A stretch of 64,000 nt of DNA from Hoplostethus atlanticus (lineage: Eukaryota; Chordata; Actinopteri; Trachichthyiformes; Trachichthyidae), in assembly GCA_034670405.1 (NCBI GenBank), contig JAXDDX010000115.1, forward strand, positions 939,501 through 1,003,500, given 5' to 3'. The position numbers were made by a program, and so were the translations under genes. Of the stretch, positions 36,201 through 50,170 are shown in pieces. A model generated the notes under the pieces. The model was not told the DNA's origin and made no database searches. It worked only from the letters and a program-made list of their open reading frames with translations. Positions within the stretch are counted from its first letter, which is position 1. The number at the start of each line of letters is the position of its first letter.

Positions 36201-39200
36201 ACGTTTGTTATCCCCAAAGTAGCACCGGTTCACTTTCTGGGAGCCCGTGTGCTTAATTAAACTCTTGATATCGACCTGCTGACTCTTCATTGGCTGAACT
36301 CTGCTGTTCCCGATTCTCAATTGACTGCAACCAATGGCGTTAGGTCTGACTGAACTTTCCAACCAGGAGAGGACACTGCGCCGAACACATAGTTAACTAG
36401 CTGTCACACCAGTAATTAGCCATCGTGTTTCCTTACGGACACGGGCCTGCTGAAGCACACAAAACAAGCAACCCTTATGCTAGCTGCATAAAAACATTAC
36501 GTTTCTCCCCCTCCTCAGCTGCACACATGAAAATAGTGACATCTTAATTTATGTGTTTGTAATAACAGGGGTCTATTGCATCCATGCAGCTGTTTTTTTT
36601 GTTCTTTTACACACAGGGGCATGCACACACACACACAATTTATCCTCTTTTTTTTCTCCTAAGGTGGACTAGATGTGAATATAAATCCCTTCAAGGCTTT
36701 CCTTTTTTGTTGAGGGCAAAGGTCGGTGTGAGTGTATTCTGGCAGAATCCTTCTCTTCGTTTTTCCTCCACGATAAATAATACAGGCAAACAGACCTATT
36801 ACTGATGCGAGCAGGTCAGGTTGCAGGTAGCATGTCAGCATATCAGAACTCTGTTTTGCAGTTTTGCAGTCTTTCAGACAATGAGATGACAGTGTGCCGA
36901 CAGCGTATGTGGTAGGTGGTAACTTTTCTCAAAAACGAGTGCTGAAGGTAGGGCTTGTGGCTGGATTTTTACCGTTTACATCTATCAAGCATCCTCTAAT
37001 TACGAAAATGTATGGGTTTTTTTTGTGGATAATTCCACGCTGGTCAACATAACACACTTCTGGTTATATGTGGGGTTCCAATGTAAAGTGTCAAATGTGT
37101 TTCATACTGCACGCGGAATAATGAGCTGTGAGCTTTTGAGCTGTGAGCGCATTAAGATACCGCCTTCAAAAGGGACACCTCGTACATTCAAATTTGAGTC
37201 TGCTATTTTTCTTCATTAGGCTCGTCACAATGCGGGGTGTGAGGGAAGGGCATGCCAAACATGCCTCTGTACCTCTAGTGTGGCTGAAGACAGATGGAGA
37301 AACATTTTTCTCATGTGACAACCAGTTGGCAAGAGGGAAATAACCCACTATAATTCAATGTTAAGGTGTCTCTTCAACACTCTCCTTTTCTGTATGTTTT
37401 CCATCTGCTATTTCCAGCACACTTCATTTTTCCCACTGCTTTTAAAATGCAGATTATGATTCAGCTTGTTTAGTGTTTACCTGGCCCAGGTCCCTGCTCA
37501 GACTATTTCCAAGTGTCGAAAAATCTCTCACCCAGACACACACAGACACTCTCTCTCTCTTTGTTTCTCAGGGCACTCTTCCAAAGAGACTTATTCTTCT
37601 GAAGACAGAATTTGAATGAGGCACACACACACACACACACCACATCCTCCTCTGTATGAATGTCAGAAGTGTATAATGCCTCATTTGCCACCTCTGCTTC
37701 GTCAGGTTTTCAAACTGCCGAATGGATATTTCCACTTCTGAAGAATAGGTGCCTATTATGGCCTTGAAGAGTGGGTGCAAAGAGGTGAGGTGAACGTTAA
37801 TGTGTTACTCCACCCCGGAGACGACGAGTTCAGATCTTTGATGCAAATGCAGAGAGTCTTACAGCCCCCCCCCCCCCCGTTGCCTCATATTACATGAACA
37901 TTGACAAGACAAGATCAAACACAATTCAAGGTGAAATGCCTTTTTTCTACCTCATTGTTAGTGACAGAAGAAGTCTGTGTACTGAGGAGAAAAGATATTT
38001 GCTTATTGGCAGAAAAAAAAGCTACACTTGGGCATTTTAAATTTGCAATGAAATCTAAATTATAAAGGATGTTCACCCAATTTCTAGTTTCTTACTCAAA
38101 GTCATTTGTGAGATGGGTTTTTTTGTAGGTGAGGAAATGTCTATGGGGTATCATTTGAATTCAACCAATGAATTGTAAATCCAATTCTTCTTTTGTCCCC
38201 CCGTCTATGTCCCCCGTCTCCATAACTAAAATAGCCCCTATTAACCTAAGGGGCTCTGGGTGTAGGAAATGGAAACATTAGAAAACACACAAAAGCAAGA
38301 ATATTTGATTTAAACTGTCCACATTCTAGACGTGAACAATGGTCATGAGTCTGACTTTGACAGAAGTGAAATTGCAATTTCTGTGACGTTACACTCTTAC
38401 TGCAGTTAATTCTATGCTGAACAGTGCATTGGTTTTCCTTCTAGTGTGATAAGAAAATGTTCCAGATTATTACTTTAACTCTGAATTTCAATCCCATAGC
38501 AGCTAGCTTTAATTGAATAAGTTGAGCCCCCACCCCTCCCCTCCCTGCAGATACCTGGGATGGAGTGAAGCCAGACATTCTGAAGGCAGAGTGGACCAGA
38601 GGGACCTCAGCTTTCAGCAACATCTCCACATAGTGAGCCGTACACCAGTAGACTGGAGGGATTCCTGATTCGGCTACCTCCACCGGGACATGGACCTGAC
38701 ACAACAAACACACGTCCATTCACTTCCTATAGAGCTGAGCAAAGAGGGAAACTTGGCCAATGTGCGGATGGTCAAGAAGCTTGTCGGCCGAGAGAGGTTG
38801 TCCACAACTGAACTTTGTGTGCGTTTGTGTGGGCATTGGGCTAAATTTGATGCCGCCACTTAATAACTTTTGTGTTTTTGTGATATACATTAGGTATTCT
38901 GAGGCCCACTCACTGATATCGACATCCAACACAGTGAGAGCACGTAACATATGGCCAACAGAGATCCAATTGTAACAGGCCTTGATGACGCTACAAGATG
39001 ACAGAGGCCTGTTATCATAATAGCAAACCTTAATCTCAGAACCTCCGTTTGCAATCATTGAAGCCAGAGTTAATTTTAGACTTCTTTCCCTCAGTTGAAC
39101 TCTTTCTTTTACTTTTTACATTTCTATTCTGATTTTTATTTTATCACCCCAGCAAATGGAAAAACAATCCATTTACATGTAGGGAAAGGGAAAGACATCC

Positions 39201-42200
39201 ACGACGTGAGCATTTCCACATGTGAAATCTTGAACATGAGATCAGGAGCTTAGGTAGAGGTTGTGGCAGTTTGTTAGTCAGGTCGTGCCAAAGGAGGATC
39301 TGATGCTGACCACTGACTCATAGTGATTTAAAAGGATATGTGGCTATGACTTGAGACCAGACCTGACCTGGTACATTTTTTCTATCAATTCGGGACCTAA
39401 GAGGTAACCAGTGAAGAGATGCAGGTGCATTGGCCTCTGGCCATGAAATTACCAAAAATCACTCGCCACGCCCTGTGCGCTTGCGCGTTTGATTGCGATT
39501 TGCGCAGTGCACCATTGATTCACAAAAATAGAGGCCTTAGTCTGAAGTATGCGCAGTATGGTACATGATTTATAGGTAATGAGGTCCTTCAAAACAAAAT
39601 TCAGGCAGCTATCCCTTGCTGACATTTATGCCTGCCTAGAGCAGGCATAGCTGCAGCCTAGCTGCTGTATTTTTATGTATGTGTGTGTGAATGTGTACGC
39701 ATATACACTCACAGAGGCATGTATCCTTGCTGGCCAGATGAATGCAGAGGTGAGCAGAGAGGAGAGGTTGAGTAACAAACGCAGAGACCGGTCCATATCT
39801 CCGGCCATGATGAGGAAAACCGTAGAGGCCAGCCAGTCATGGCCCGGGTAGCCGTCTTGTAGAAAGGCTGGAGGGGAGAGTTAAGGAGCCGATGGTTTAA
39901 AAAGGGTTTCATACACACAGCAAACACGGCTCAGACTGTAATCTTGCATTTTCATGATTCCAATCTGGATTTGTGAGCATAAACTACTGTGCTGAGCATG
40001 TGCTACTGTAGAGGTCAAAGAACCAAAATGGTAACCTGTGATATACTAATGATGTGTCATCTGAAGCTGTTCCATTGACAATGAATGGGACACTAAATCA
40101 TACAATGTTTGTCTGTACCTTTTAATTAGCTTTGTGTATGTTTCCTATAACAGAATATATTGTCATAGGGAAAGTGAAAGTCATGCTTTCTAAGCCATTG
40201 GAAGGCAAGGACTGTTCCAGGTGGTTGCTGACAACACACTGATAGGCTTTTCACACTTGAATATGTTAGCCCAGGGTTAACTTTAACCCTGGGTTATAAT
40301 AGCCCTGGGTTAATTTATCTCACGTTTCACACTAGTTTTCTTTAACCCTGGACTAACAATTGACCCCGGGTATTCAGTGTTCAGGATTTCACACTGTAAG
40401 CTTGTAGACCCCGGGTTAACGTTTAATGCTAATGTTTAACTTGCTGTTACATTCTAACCCCTGTTACATTCTAATCCCTGTTACATTCTAATCCCTGTTA
40501 CATTCTAACCCGTTACATTCTAACCCCTGTTACATTCTAATCCCTGTTACATTCTAATCCCTGTTACATTCTAACCCGTTACATTCTAACCCCTGTTACA
40601 TTCTAATCCCTGTTACATTCTAACCCGTTACATTCTAATCCCTGTTACATTCTAACCCGTTACATTCTAACCCCACAACGTTTCACACTATTGTTCTTAG
40701 CACCGCGTTTCGGGGATAGCACCACAAAATCGGTGCTAACCCTGCTTCGTAGCAGAGTTTGTTTACCCAGGGTTAAAAGCGGTGTTAACCCTCTTTCAAA
40801 AATGCAAGTGTGAAACGCTGCTTAGCCCGGGGTTAAATGAGTCCTTAACCCAGGGTTAAGAAAGACGTTAGCCCGGGGTTAAGTGTAGTGTGAAAAGCAT
40901 ATCAGCAGCTTTTGGTCAGCGGTATGAAAAGCTGTTGATGGTAAATGTGAGGACATTTAATGATTGCGGATATGTGAGCATGGTTCACGGTACTAGTGAC
41001 TGCTGCCAGCTTGCCATTGAGGGAGCAGCGGCCGGCCTTTGGATAAGCCATAATAATGCTTCCCGAGGGTGAAGATGACGTGAGAAGAATCTGTTATTAT
41101 TATGCTCTTAACACTTGTATTATTGTGTGTATTTGCGTCCATATTCTTTGAAAATTAAGGGTTATACTAAGTGTGGAAGTAATCAACTGCTTCGTTTTAA
41201 GTTTTGAGGGATTATATGAAATTTGAGTATATTATGCACTTGGGATTTTTCCTCATTATAGATGCCCTGAGGTTTTGCCTAGTGCACATGTAGCCATTAA
41301 AATAGTTAGTTTAAGTGTATTTTATGTATATAATTTGATATCCTATGTTTTGAATCTTGCATTTACTCACTGTGTCTCCATGCAATGTGTGTCTGGTTGT
41401 ACTGATACTGTGTTGTCACGTGCCACAGACATGTGACATGTATGCCACAAACATGTGCCTGAGTATTGCACAGTGAGCCAGTGAGTCATAAATCTGACAT
41501 TGACCAGACCACTACTAGGTGGAGAGAGCCTATAGGATGAACCATGTTAAACATGTTATCTAAGCATAAGAGAACCAATCATGAGACACTTCTTTGTTTC
41601 CAAAGAAACTATAAAGACTGTAGTGAGCTGATTTACAGGGAGAGAGCATAGAGATTTTGACTTTCTGTGGGACCTGTGACAAGGTCTTTCTCTCTCCAAT
41701 ATATCTGTATACAATATATTTTTGTACTTCAACCTGTCAATGTTGTGTGTGTTATTTCAAGATTAATGAGTGCTTACAGGCAAATTTCCACGAATTTCCG
41801 GAATGAGAAAAATATGTTTCAAAACAGAAAGTCAGTGGTATTCACCTTGAAGCGTTTGAATTGAACTTTTCAGAGACTAAATCCTTATGAAAGCAATGCC
41901 TTGAAAGTCAATTAACCCTTATAAACTGCTCAAAGAAATTAAGGGAACACTTAATCACCACAGTATAACACCAAGTCAATTAAACTTCTGGGATATTGAT
42001 CTATCCAGTTAGGAAGCGTAAACAGTTGTGAATCAATTTCACCTGCTTTGGTGCAAATGAAAGTGACAACAGGTGGACAGGAGAGGCAACAGCAAGACAA
42101 CCCCCAAAAAGGAAATGGTTTTGCAGGTGGTGGCCACAGACCATTTCTCTCTCCTTATCCTTCCGGACTGATTTTTCTCTAGTTTTGCATTTTGCTAGTG

Positions 42201-45200
42201 CCCTTGTCACTACTGGTAGCATGAGGCGGTACCTGCAGCCCATTCAGGTTGCACAGGTAGTCCAGCTCCTCCAGGATGGCACATCCATACGTGCCGTCAC
42301 AAGAAGGTTTGCTGTGTCTCCCAGCACAGTCTCAAGAGCGTGGAGGAGATACCGGGAGACGGGCCATTACACGAGGAGAGCTGGACAGGGCCGTAGAAGG
42401 GCAACAACCCAGCGGCAGGACCGGTATCTGCTCCTTTGTGCGAGGAGGAACAGGAGGAGCACTGCCAGAGCCCTACAAAATGACCTCCAGCGGGTTACTC
42501 GTGTGCATGTTTCTGACCAAACTGTCAGAAACAGACTCCATGAGGGTGGCATGAGGGCCCGACGTCCTGTAGTGGGACCTGTGCACACAGCCCAGCACCG
42601 TGCAGCTCGATTGGCATTTGCTAGAGAACACCAGAATTGGCAGGTTCGCCATTGGCGCCCCGTTCTCTTCACAGATGAGAGCAGGTTCACACTGAGCACA
42701 TGTGACAGACGTGAAAGAGTCTGGAGACGCCGTGGCGAACGTTATGCTGCCTGCAACATCATCCAGCATGACCGGTTTGGCAGTGGGTCAGTGATGGTCT
42801 GGGGAGGCATATCCTTGTGTTCCCTTAATTTCTTTGAGCAGTATATATAGAATGGACATTATGTCATGCTTGAAGACAGCCTCCTAAGACCGGCCTAGAT
42901 CCAATTCTCTATGGCTACTATCATGTTGTGTATTTGAGAAATGAAAAAAAGCCTACAACACTACCACCCTACTGTTTTAGTAGGCTGATAGACTATTTCC
43001 TTAAATAATGTCAGTCCATAGAAATGTGGCTAAATTCATATCCTCTTGATTTTTTAATTCAAAATAAATGACAATGCCCAAGCCTGTTATTTTAGTTGTG
43101 TTTACTATGATAATAAAAATCAGTTACCTTGTGTTCTATAGCCTATTTGCTGACCTGTAAACAAAACAAAAATAAAACAGTCACAGGTCAGAATTTATTC
43201 ACAACGTTTTACTCTCTTAGCTAAATAATGCTTTTAAATTCACGACTCTTTGGATTAAAGTGCCTTATAGAGGTAATTAATATTAATATTGATGTTAGGT
43301 TAATGCTAGGTTGATGGAAGGGCGGTATTAGTAAGATGTTAGGCACACAGACAGTAGATAGCGGTTGAGTCTGGTGAGTTGGTATAGCGGGAGTTGTTTC
43401 CAGGACGCTGGAATAAACTGTTGAAGCTTCTGGAGGTGTTGTAGGCCCAACTCAACGAAACATCGCTGAAGGAAGCTTCCCAATGACATGTGTGCCAATT
43501 CAAAACACTAAACTTCTTCTCCCTGAGCAATTGTTTGGTAGACTTGCTTGAATGATTAGACAGTTCAAATTTGGACTCATCTGTCCAGAGAACAGACTTC
43601 CAGAAATCTTCAGGTTTGTCCAGATGGTGTCGGGCAGCTTTGTTTTTTTTTTAGACAGTAGAGACTTCTGCCTGGCTACCCTTGAATGCCATTTCTATTC
43701 GGTGTTCTTATTGTTGATGGATGAGCAATGACATCAGATGCAGCAATGGAGGTTTATTAATCTCTGGATGTTATTCTTGAGGTGTTTTGTACTAGTTTTA
43801 ATGTTTTTCTATTGGTGATATTTTACAAGGACAGGAGTTGCTGTTGTGTTGAATGTTGAGTCGAACGCTCTCCATGTGTTGTCTCACAGTGGACTGATGG
43901 AGCTGATATCTATTTGATATGACTTTCTAACCTTCCCCCACATACTTGCTCTCTTCATCGTCATGCCCTCTCACAGCAAGTACCCGTCTCAAAAACAGTG
44001 CCGCTGTTGGTGCAGCACCTCCCGTCTTTTGATCGGCAGCATGGCTTTGAACAAGCTGAACATCGATGGGCGTTTGCTTTTGCTATGCCATCCTTTTTTG
44101 TACTGCCTCTCTTTGGCTCCAACTCTTATCGTGGCTTTCTAGAATTTAGGGGCATTTCCCCCGTTATTCACTGCAGTTGTGGCAAAGCCTTCATCAGCAC
44201 ACTAGGAAAATGTAATATGCTTATACATGGCACCAAAGCGGTCGGCGTGACAGAACAAGCTTTTAAGGCTTTTGCAAAGAACCAGCCGCTCTGTTATTGT
44301 ACTCGGGATTAAAATACACTCCCTGTTCCTCAAGGTCCTGGCAGTGTCCTTCTTATCTACTTGTATCCAACTGTACAGCGGGACCCACGGCATCTCTGCA
44401 ACATTCCTCGACACAGACGGAATCATTTTAGTCAGGATGCTCTTCCATGTCACTTTGGCTTACTTCCATAGATCTAGATTGTCGTGGTTGCCCTATTGCT
44501 TTAAAGCTCGGAGTTGTTTGAAGCGGTTACCTTTAACTTGGAGGCTCAGTCATTCTGACAGTCCTATAGCCTAATGTTAGTTACCAAGCTAGAACAACAC
44601 TTTTACAGTCACTTTTACTACCCCAGGATACATCCAATTAATTAAAATCAAAAATGATTTCAAAACTATGTGGCCGTGAGATGTGATAGCACAACCAACA
44701 TGATGAATCAATACTCTCACTACTGTGGAGATCAAACAGTCTCAAAAGGAGATGCAAAAAACACAATGCACAAATAAATGCATAGTGATTTGTATCTGTA
44801 ACCCAAGAATAAGACTTCCGGTTAGGTGTGCAGCGTTTAAAATAAAAGTGTTTAAACTCTCAAGCTCAGATTGTTGGTCTAAAATCTATGCAAATTCAAT
44901 GGTGAAAGCATAACGTTCTAGATACCATAATCCTAAATATTCTAACTACTGCAAACTAGATTCTTGTGTTATTGGAATTCTGTACCTTCAAATTAAATTT
45001 ATTTCTACTTTGATGAAAAAGATTAGCAGGGTTGCCATTGAGAAGTCAGGGAATATCAAGGAATTTTACAAATGGGTCACCTTGCAGGAATTAGAATGCA
45101 TTCATTGCATTAGATTGTGGTTTTGACAAATTTTATATTTTATAGAAAATGTGCAAAACATCAAGTGGGTAAATACCTTTTATAACCACTGAGTGTACCT

Positions 45201-48200
45201 GTGTGTGTGTGAGAGAGAGAGTGCAGATGTGTGTTCTGGTAAGGATACTGAGCTCTGAGGCGTTGTTAGCTCTCTGTGTAGAGAGGAAGATCTGGCTGTG
45301 TTTCAGCAGCAGCGTCAGGTCCTGCACAGCGTCTTCTTTAAGCTGCTTCAGGTAGCTGCCATACCTGTAGATAAGACACAACATAGCCATATTGTGGATG
45401 TCACATCTCCCACCTAGACCAAAATCCTAGTAGGTCATGGAATCATTTTGTCCCACACTCCTCATGCTCTGATTTTTACCACAGCACTGAAGAGGCCTCA
45501 AGAGGCAAATTCAGGTCAGTCAGTCAATCCTCTACAGCTGTACACTATCACACTACATCACTTTTCTATACCTGTACACTATTAAACTACATCACTATAG
45601 CTGTACACATTATTCCTCTATCCCTGTACATTATCAAATTTCATCTCAGTGTGGTAAAATTCTTCTTTTCCAAATCACGTCTGGTCTTTATTGAGCAGTA
45701 TCCAATTTAAAAAAGGAACTATAAACTTGAATCCATGGCCACTTTTCAATTTTGAAAACAAAAGTTTTGTCAATAATCTTGGCCAGAACAGTACTTTCAT
45801 TGTTTATTTAACAAAACAGGTTCATTTAACAAAAACTCAAGACATCCCTGTGTGCAAAAATGTGTGAACTCCTCCGATCAATAACTTGTTGCGCCTCGTT
45901 TAGCAGCGATGATGGAGTAAACGTTTCCTATATCTACTGATCGGTCTCCCTTTAGGGATTTTCATTCACTCCTCATTATAGAACCCGGCCAACTCGGTGA
46001 GGTCTGAAGTCTGTTCCGCATGAACAGCCCGCGTCAGGTCCTGCCACAGCACCTCAATTGGATTTAGGTCAGGACTTCGACTTGGCCAATACAAAACACT
46101 AAGGTGGTCAGAATAAGTATAAGACTGTCAAGTGAGTTGTGATGGGAATGTTGCATACAGAGCTTGACACCTGGCATCCCTCTCTCCATGGGGACGTGCT
46201 GACACAGGGTGGATCAGACCCCATCCATTCCTCCACTCCCCTGGCTCACCGCGCTCTCACCCACTCCCCTCATCCTGTAATAGCTTAGCCTAGCCCTGAC
46301 TGTGAAGAATTAACCTCTTTACCTTTAATACAAACAACTCATTTTTCATCGCACTGCAAAACCTGTCCCTGGGTATTGTAACTTTATTGGTTTTAACTTA
46401 TGATGCATAATTCATAACAGAGGGGAAATGATGGGAATATTTACAGTGGGTTCATTTGTAGTTTATTGCTATTGAGAACTTTTTACATGTCATACACAGT
46501 TGTGTTGCAGATGCATTACGCTATATGCATGTTATGAAATGGCATTTTGCATTGCCACCTTATGGTATCTGATGGACCCCAAGAAGACAAACTAGCCATG
46601 CATTCGCTAGCTCAGAAGTTTATTTGTTTATTGTAAATGTAATCTCAACGATCCAATTCAATCAAAGAAGCTTTCAACCCATGACCTGGAGTTCGAGTCA
46701 TATCTCCCACCTCACACTCCCCCAGGACTGCCAGGACATTCAAATAAACCGATCATTAATAAGGTCTATACGTCATCGCTACACAATCTGTACATGGACA
46801 CACAAACATACACATATGATGAACACAATACAGTATACAGGACGGTAAAGACAGTACAGTTGCACAGATACCAATCACCAATCTCACCATCAATCAGCAG
46901 ACAAAAAACAAAAGAAAACAAAGACATTGCTACATGGTTGTCTCCTCCTCTATATTATGGCCATCTATTCATAATGTAGCATGTAATCAGAGCATTAACA
47001 CACACACGTGCTTGCACCATAAAACTATAAATACCCCAGTCACAGCCTCGTCTTTGAGCACTGGATTTACATATTGCCCCAAAGAAAGCACTTTTAATTG
47101 AGTTCATGTAGAGTTTAACTACACCATTCTTGATAGTTCCTCATAATAGCAGCTAGTTGTTCAGAATCAGCATTGTGGAGGCTGATTTTCTTGGTATCTA
47201 ATGCTTGTCAGGAGGCCTCTATCAGAGACGTGGAGACGGAGTTGGGACAAAATTAAGCTAATAAAACGGTCTGTTTTTGTTGCACATTTATTTCAGTGCT
47301 AATTTACAATGTGCGCTGGCTGTCGTCGCGGATATAATAAGCTAAGAGACGTGTTTTATTCCCATGCATATGCCCAGCAGGAGTCATCAACATTATATTG
47401 ATTTGCAATGTGGCGGTATAAATATTGCTGAACGACGTGGAAAATCTGAAACTAGTTAAGTCCTAATTCTAAATTCATATGTCCACCGACTTTTTATCCT
47501 ATAGGACACGGTTCTCTGTGGACAACACATTGATTAAGTACAAACTATAGACAGCAAAAATGCAAACACTGCAATTGGCGGATACATTTTATGCATGCTC
47601 GAAAACTTTTCAGTTGGAAAGCTCCCTTTAGGAGAGCTGTAGAAAACAGCGATCTGTCTGCTATGTAATGTAGCAGCAGGGCACCATTAAGGACAGGAAC
47701 GAGCAGTATGAGAACAGTAACACAACTCTGAAGGCCTACTTATGGGAGAAATAAAGAATGGACTGAGCATAATGCATGTTGTGTAATATAACAACGGGGT
47801 ATCATTAGGGTTAGAACAGCACAGCAGTAGAACACTAATACACCTTAGACAGGTGTGGAGCTCCCACTGTAGGAGCAGAAGGGAATAGTATTCCTGTGTA
47901 ACATACAACTAGTGTGTCATTACGGGCAGGCCGGTGGAGGCGGCAGCCTGCAGGTTAGAGAGGCAGGCTTGTGAACTGCAGTGTGCTTTTCCTGTGCCAA
48001 ATTCAACAACTACAATCAACGTGCCCTTGGACAAGGCAGTTAAAAGGAAAAATCCACCCTCTATATAGCCAGCACTCCGGCAGTTATCTTGTGATGAAGT
48101 GTTAGCGGCTCAGTGGGCATGTGTCAAAGACTTAAGAAGAAGAGTGCATTAGCAGAATAGTTTGCACAGGCAAGCTTCTACTTCCCCGGGTTGTTGCTGG

Positions 48201-50109
48201 AAGCAAAACACATTCCTAGTCAGCTTGGCTGATTAAATGAAGGTTTACAAGTCGTAGGAAAAACACCAACATACCTGAGACAGGTGTGGATTCCCAGCTG
48301 CTGAATAGACGACAGTACAGCACTCTTCACACTCCTCTCCTCTGCTGTAAAACAAGGAGATTAAAGAGGAGAGGTACATATTAGCGGCAAGGCGATACGA
48401 TCAGACAGAGGATATAGCAGCAGGTTTTGCACAAAAATACCCCCTAGACATCACAAACAGGGTTTATTATGACCGCGGAGAATGACAACACATGATGACT
48501 TGCTACTATCAAGACGCTACAGATGTGATGCTGCGTCTAGGTAATCTGAAAGTCAGCAGTTTTACAACACAAGTATTTCATTTTGATGCCCGAGCAGTGC
48601 AGTGTCAAGGTGACTTAGGTAATTCCACTAAGGCTCAGCCATGGGTGATGCTACGGCAGTTACAGAGACATCAAGTTGATGGCGGAGAGCAGTGGTGCTC
48701 ATGTTTTCAGCCGTTTGGTTGACAGATTTGAAACACAGAGTATACAATTTGGATAATTGTGAGACACAGCCATTGCAGTGTGAGTAATTCCAGGAGAACT
48801 TCACAATATTGCAGTGGGGGGGTTAGAGGCTTTGTAATATGGCACCATTAAGACTGTGAAATCATAATAACATATTAGTTTTTGGGAGTGAAATTGTGTG
48901 CAGAGAATGATGAATGCAGCATTGGCTGTGGGAGGACTGATTTCCTGTGGTAAGGTGTTTCCATTGCCTCCTGGCTTTGGGGAAAGAGATTATTATTACA
49001 TTTGTGCTAATGGATCCCCACTTCAGACACTTTTGTAAGATGATGAGACTTCAGCAATTAACGGGAGAAACATTATCCAGACATCGACACAGGCGAGCAA
49101 AATTTCACATTCAGTTTACAAACTAATGTAAAAATATGCAAGCGAGATGATAATATTGGTAGCTCTGAGTGATAATTCAACATCGGCCCCATTGAAAGAT
49201 CAGAGCCGAGCCATGTGGATTATTCACAGATCCTCAAATTTCTATTAATTGAGGGAAAGGATTTTTTGATGAGGGTGTGAAGCAGTGCCAAGAGGACGGC
49301 TGCATCTTCTCTCTCACCCTCTCGCCTCTCATATTAACATCTTTAAAAACCTCTTGCCGATGGCAATTACTGTCTAATGTTGATGAATGCTCTCTTGTTG
49401 TATCGCTTCCCTCCCTCCCCATTTCCACTCTCGCTCCAGCACTATATGCCATCGGTGTCTATTTTTCAGTTTGTAATGACTGTAATCATTACCGTCTCTC
49501 TTTGGTTAAAAAAATAATTGTTCAACGTCGCCACATGCACTGTATTTCTCAAATTAACAAAGCAAAGAATCTGACGCTTGACTGGAAACAGAAACCTAGA
49601 AATCCTTTTGATTCAGACAAATTACAAATCAAAAGCAGCATTGAGGGGAAATAAGCAAACAGCACATAGGGGCAGTATTCTTTTTTATAACAGTATTATT
49701 TTGCAAGTGTCCCGTTTACCTTCAGTTCAAAGTTCGTGTCTCAGCCATTTCTGCTCTTTGACTAAAATGTTGAGTCCTGATCACCCACTTGTAATTTGCC
49801 AAGCCAATTTGACTTGGAAGCTGGCTACTCCCTTTAAACAACCAAGTAGCACGCGGTGACGGAATCTATATTTTAATGAAGATATAGTTGAGAAAATTTA
49901 GATCTTCATCTGAGCTATTAATATGGCAGATAAATAACACCCTCTCATTGTTTCCAGTCACCCATTCAGGAGCACGAACGGTGAGCTGACAGAGGTTAAA
50001 GCTTGGCAAATGAGTCTACAATGGGAGCAATCAAGTAGGGCAGAGTGGCTGAGACTGTAGTCAGCGTCAATCAAACACACAGATGTGTGCAGACACAGAC
50101 AGACAGACA

Positions 50110-50170
<61 letters not shown>

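Noticed and set aside
40446-40674. CRISPR array
   Set aside because: Units are 15-17 bp directly abutting without unique spacers, in an animal genome; it is a plain tandem array.
42367-42769. Minus-strand frames of about 100 codons
   Set aside because: Antisense shadows of the plus-strand Tc1-like transposase.
44202-44453. 83-codon minus-strand frame as a tbc1d32 exon
   Set aside because: It does not fit the family sequence, and the flanking exons already join in phase without it.
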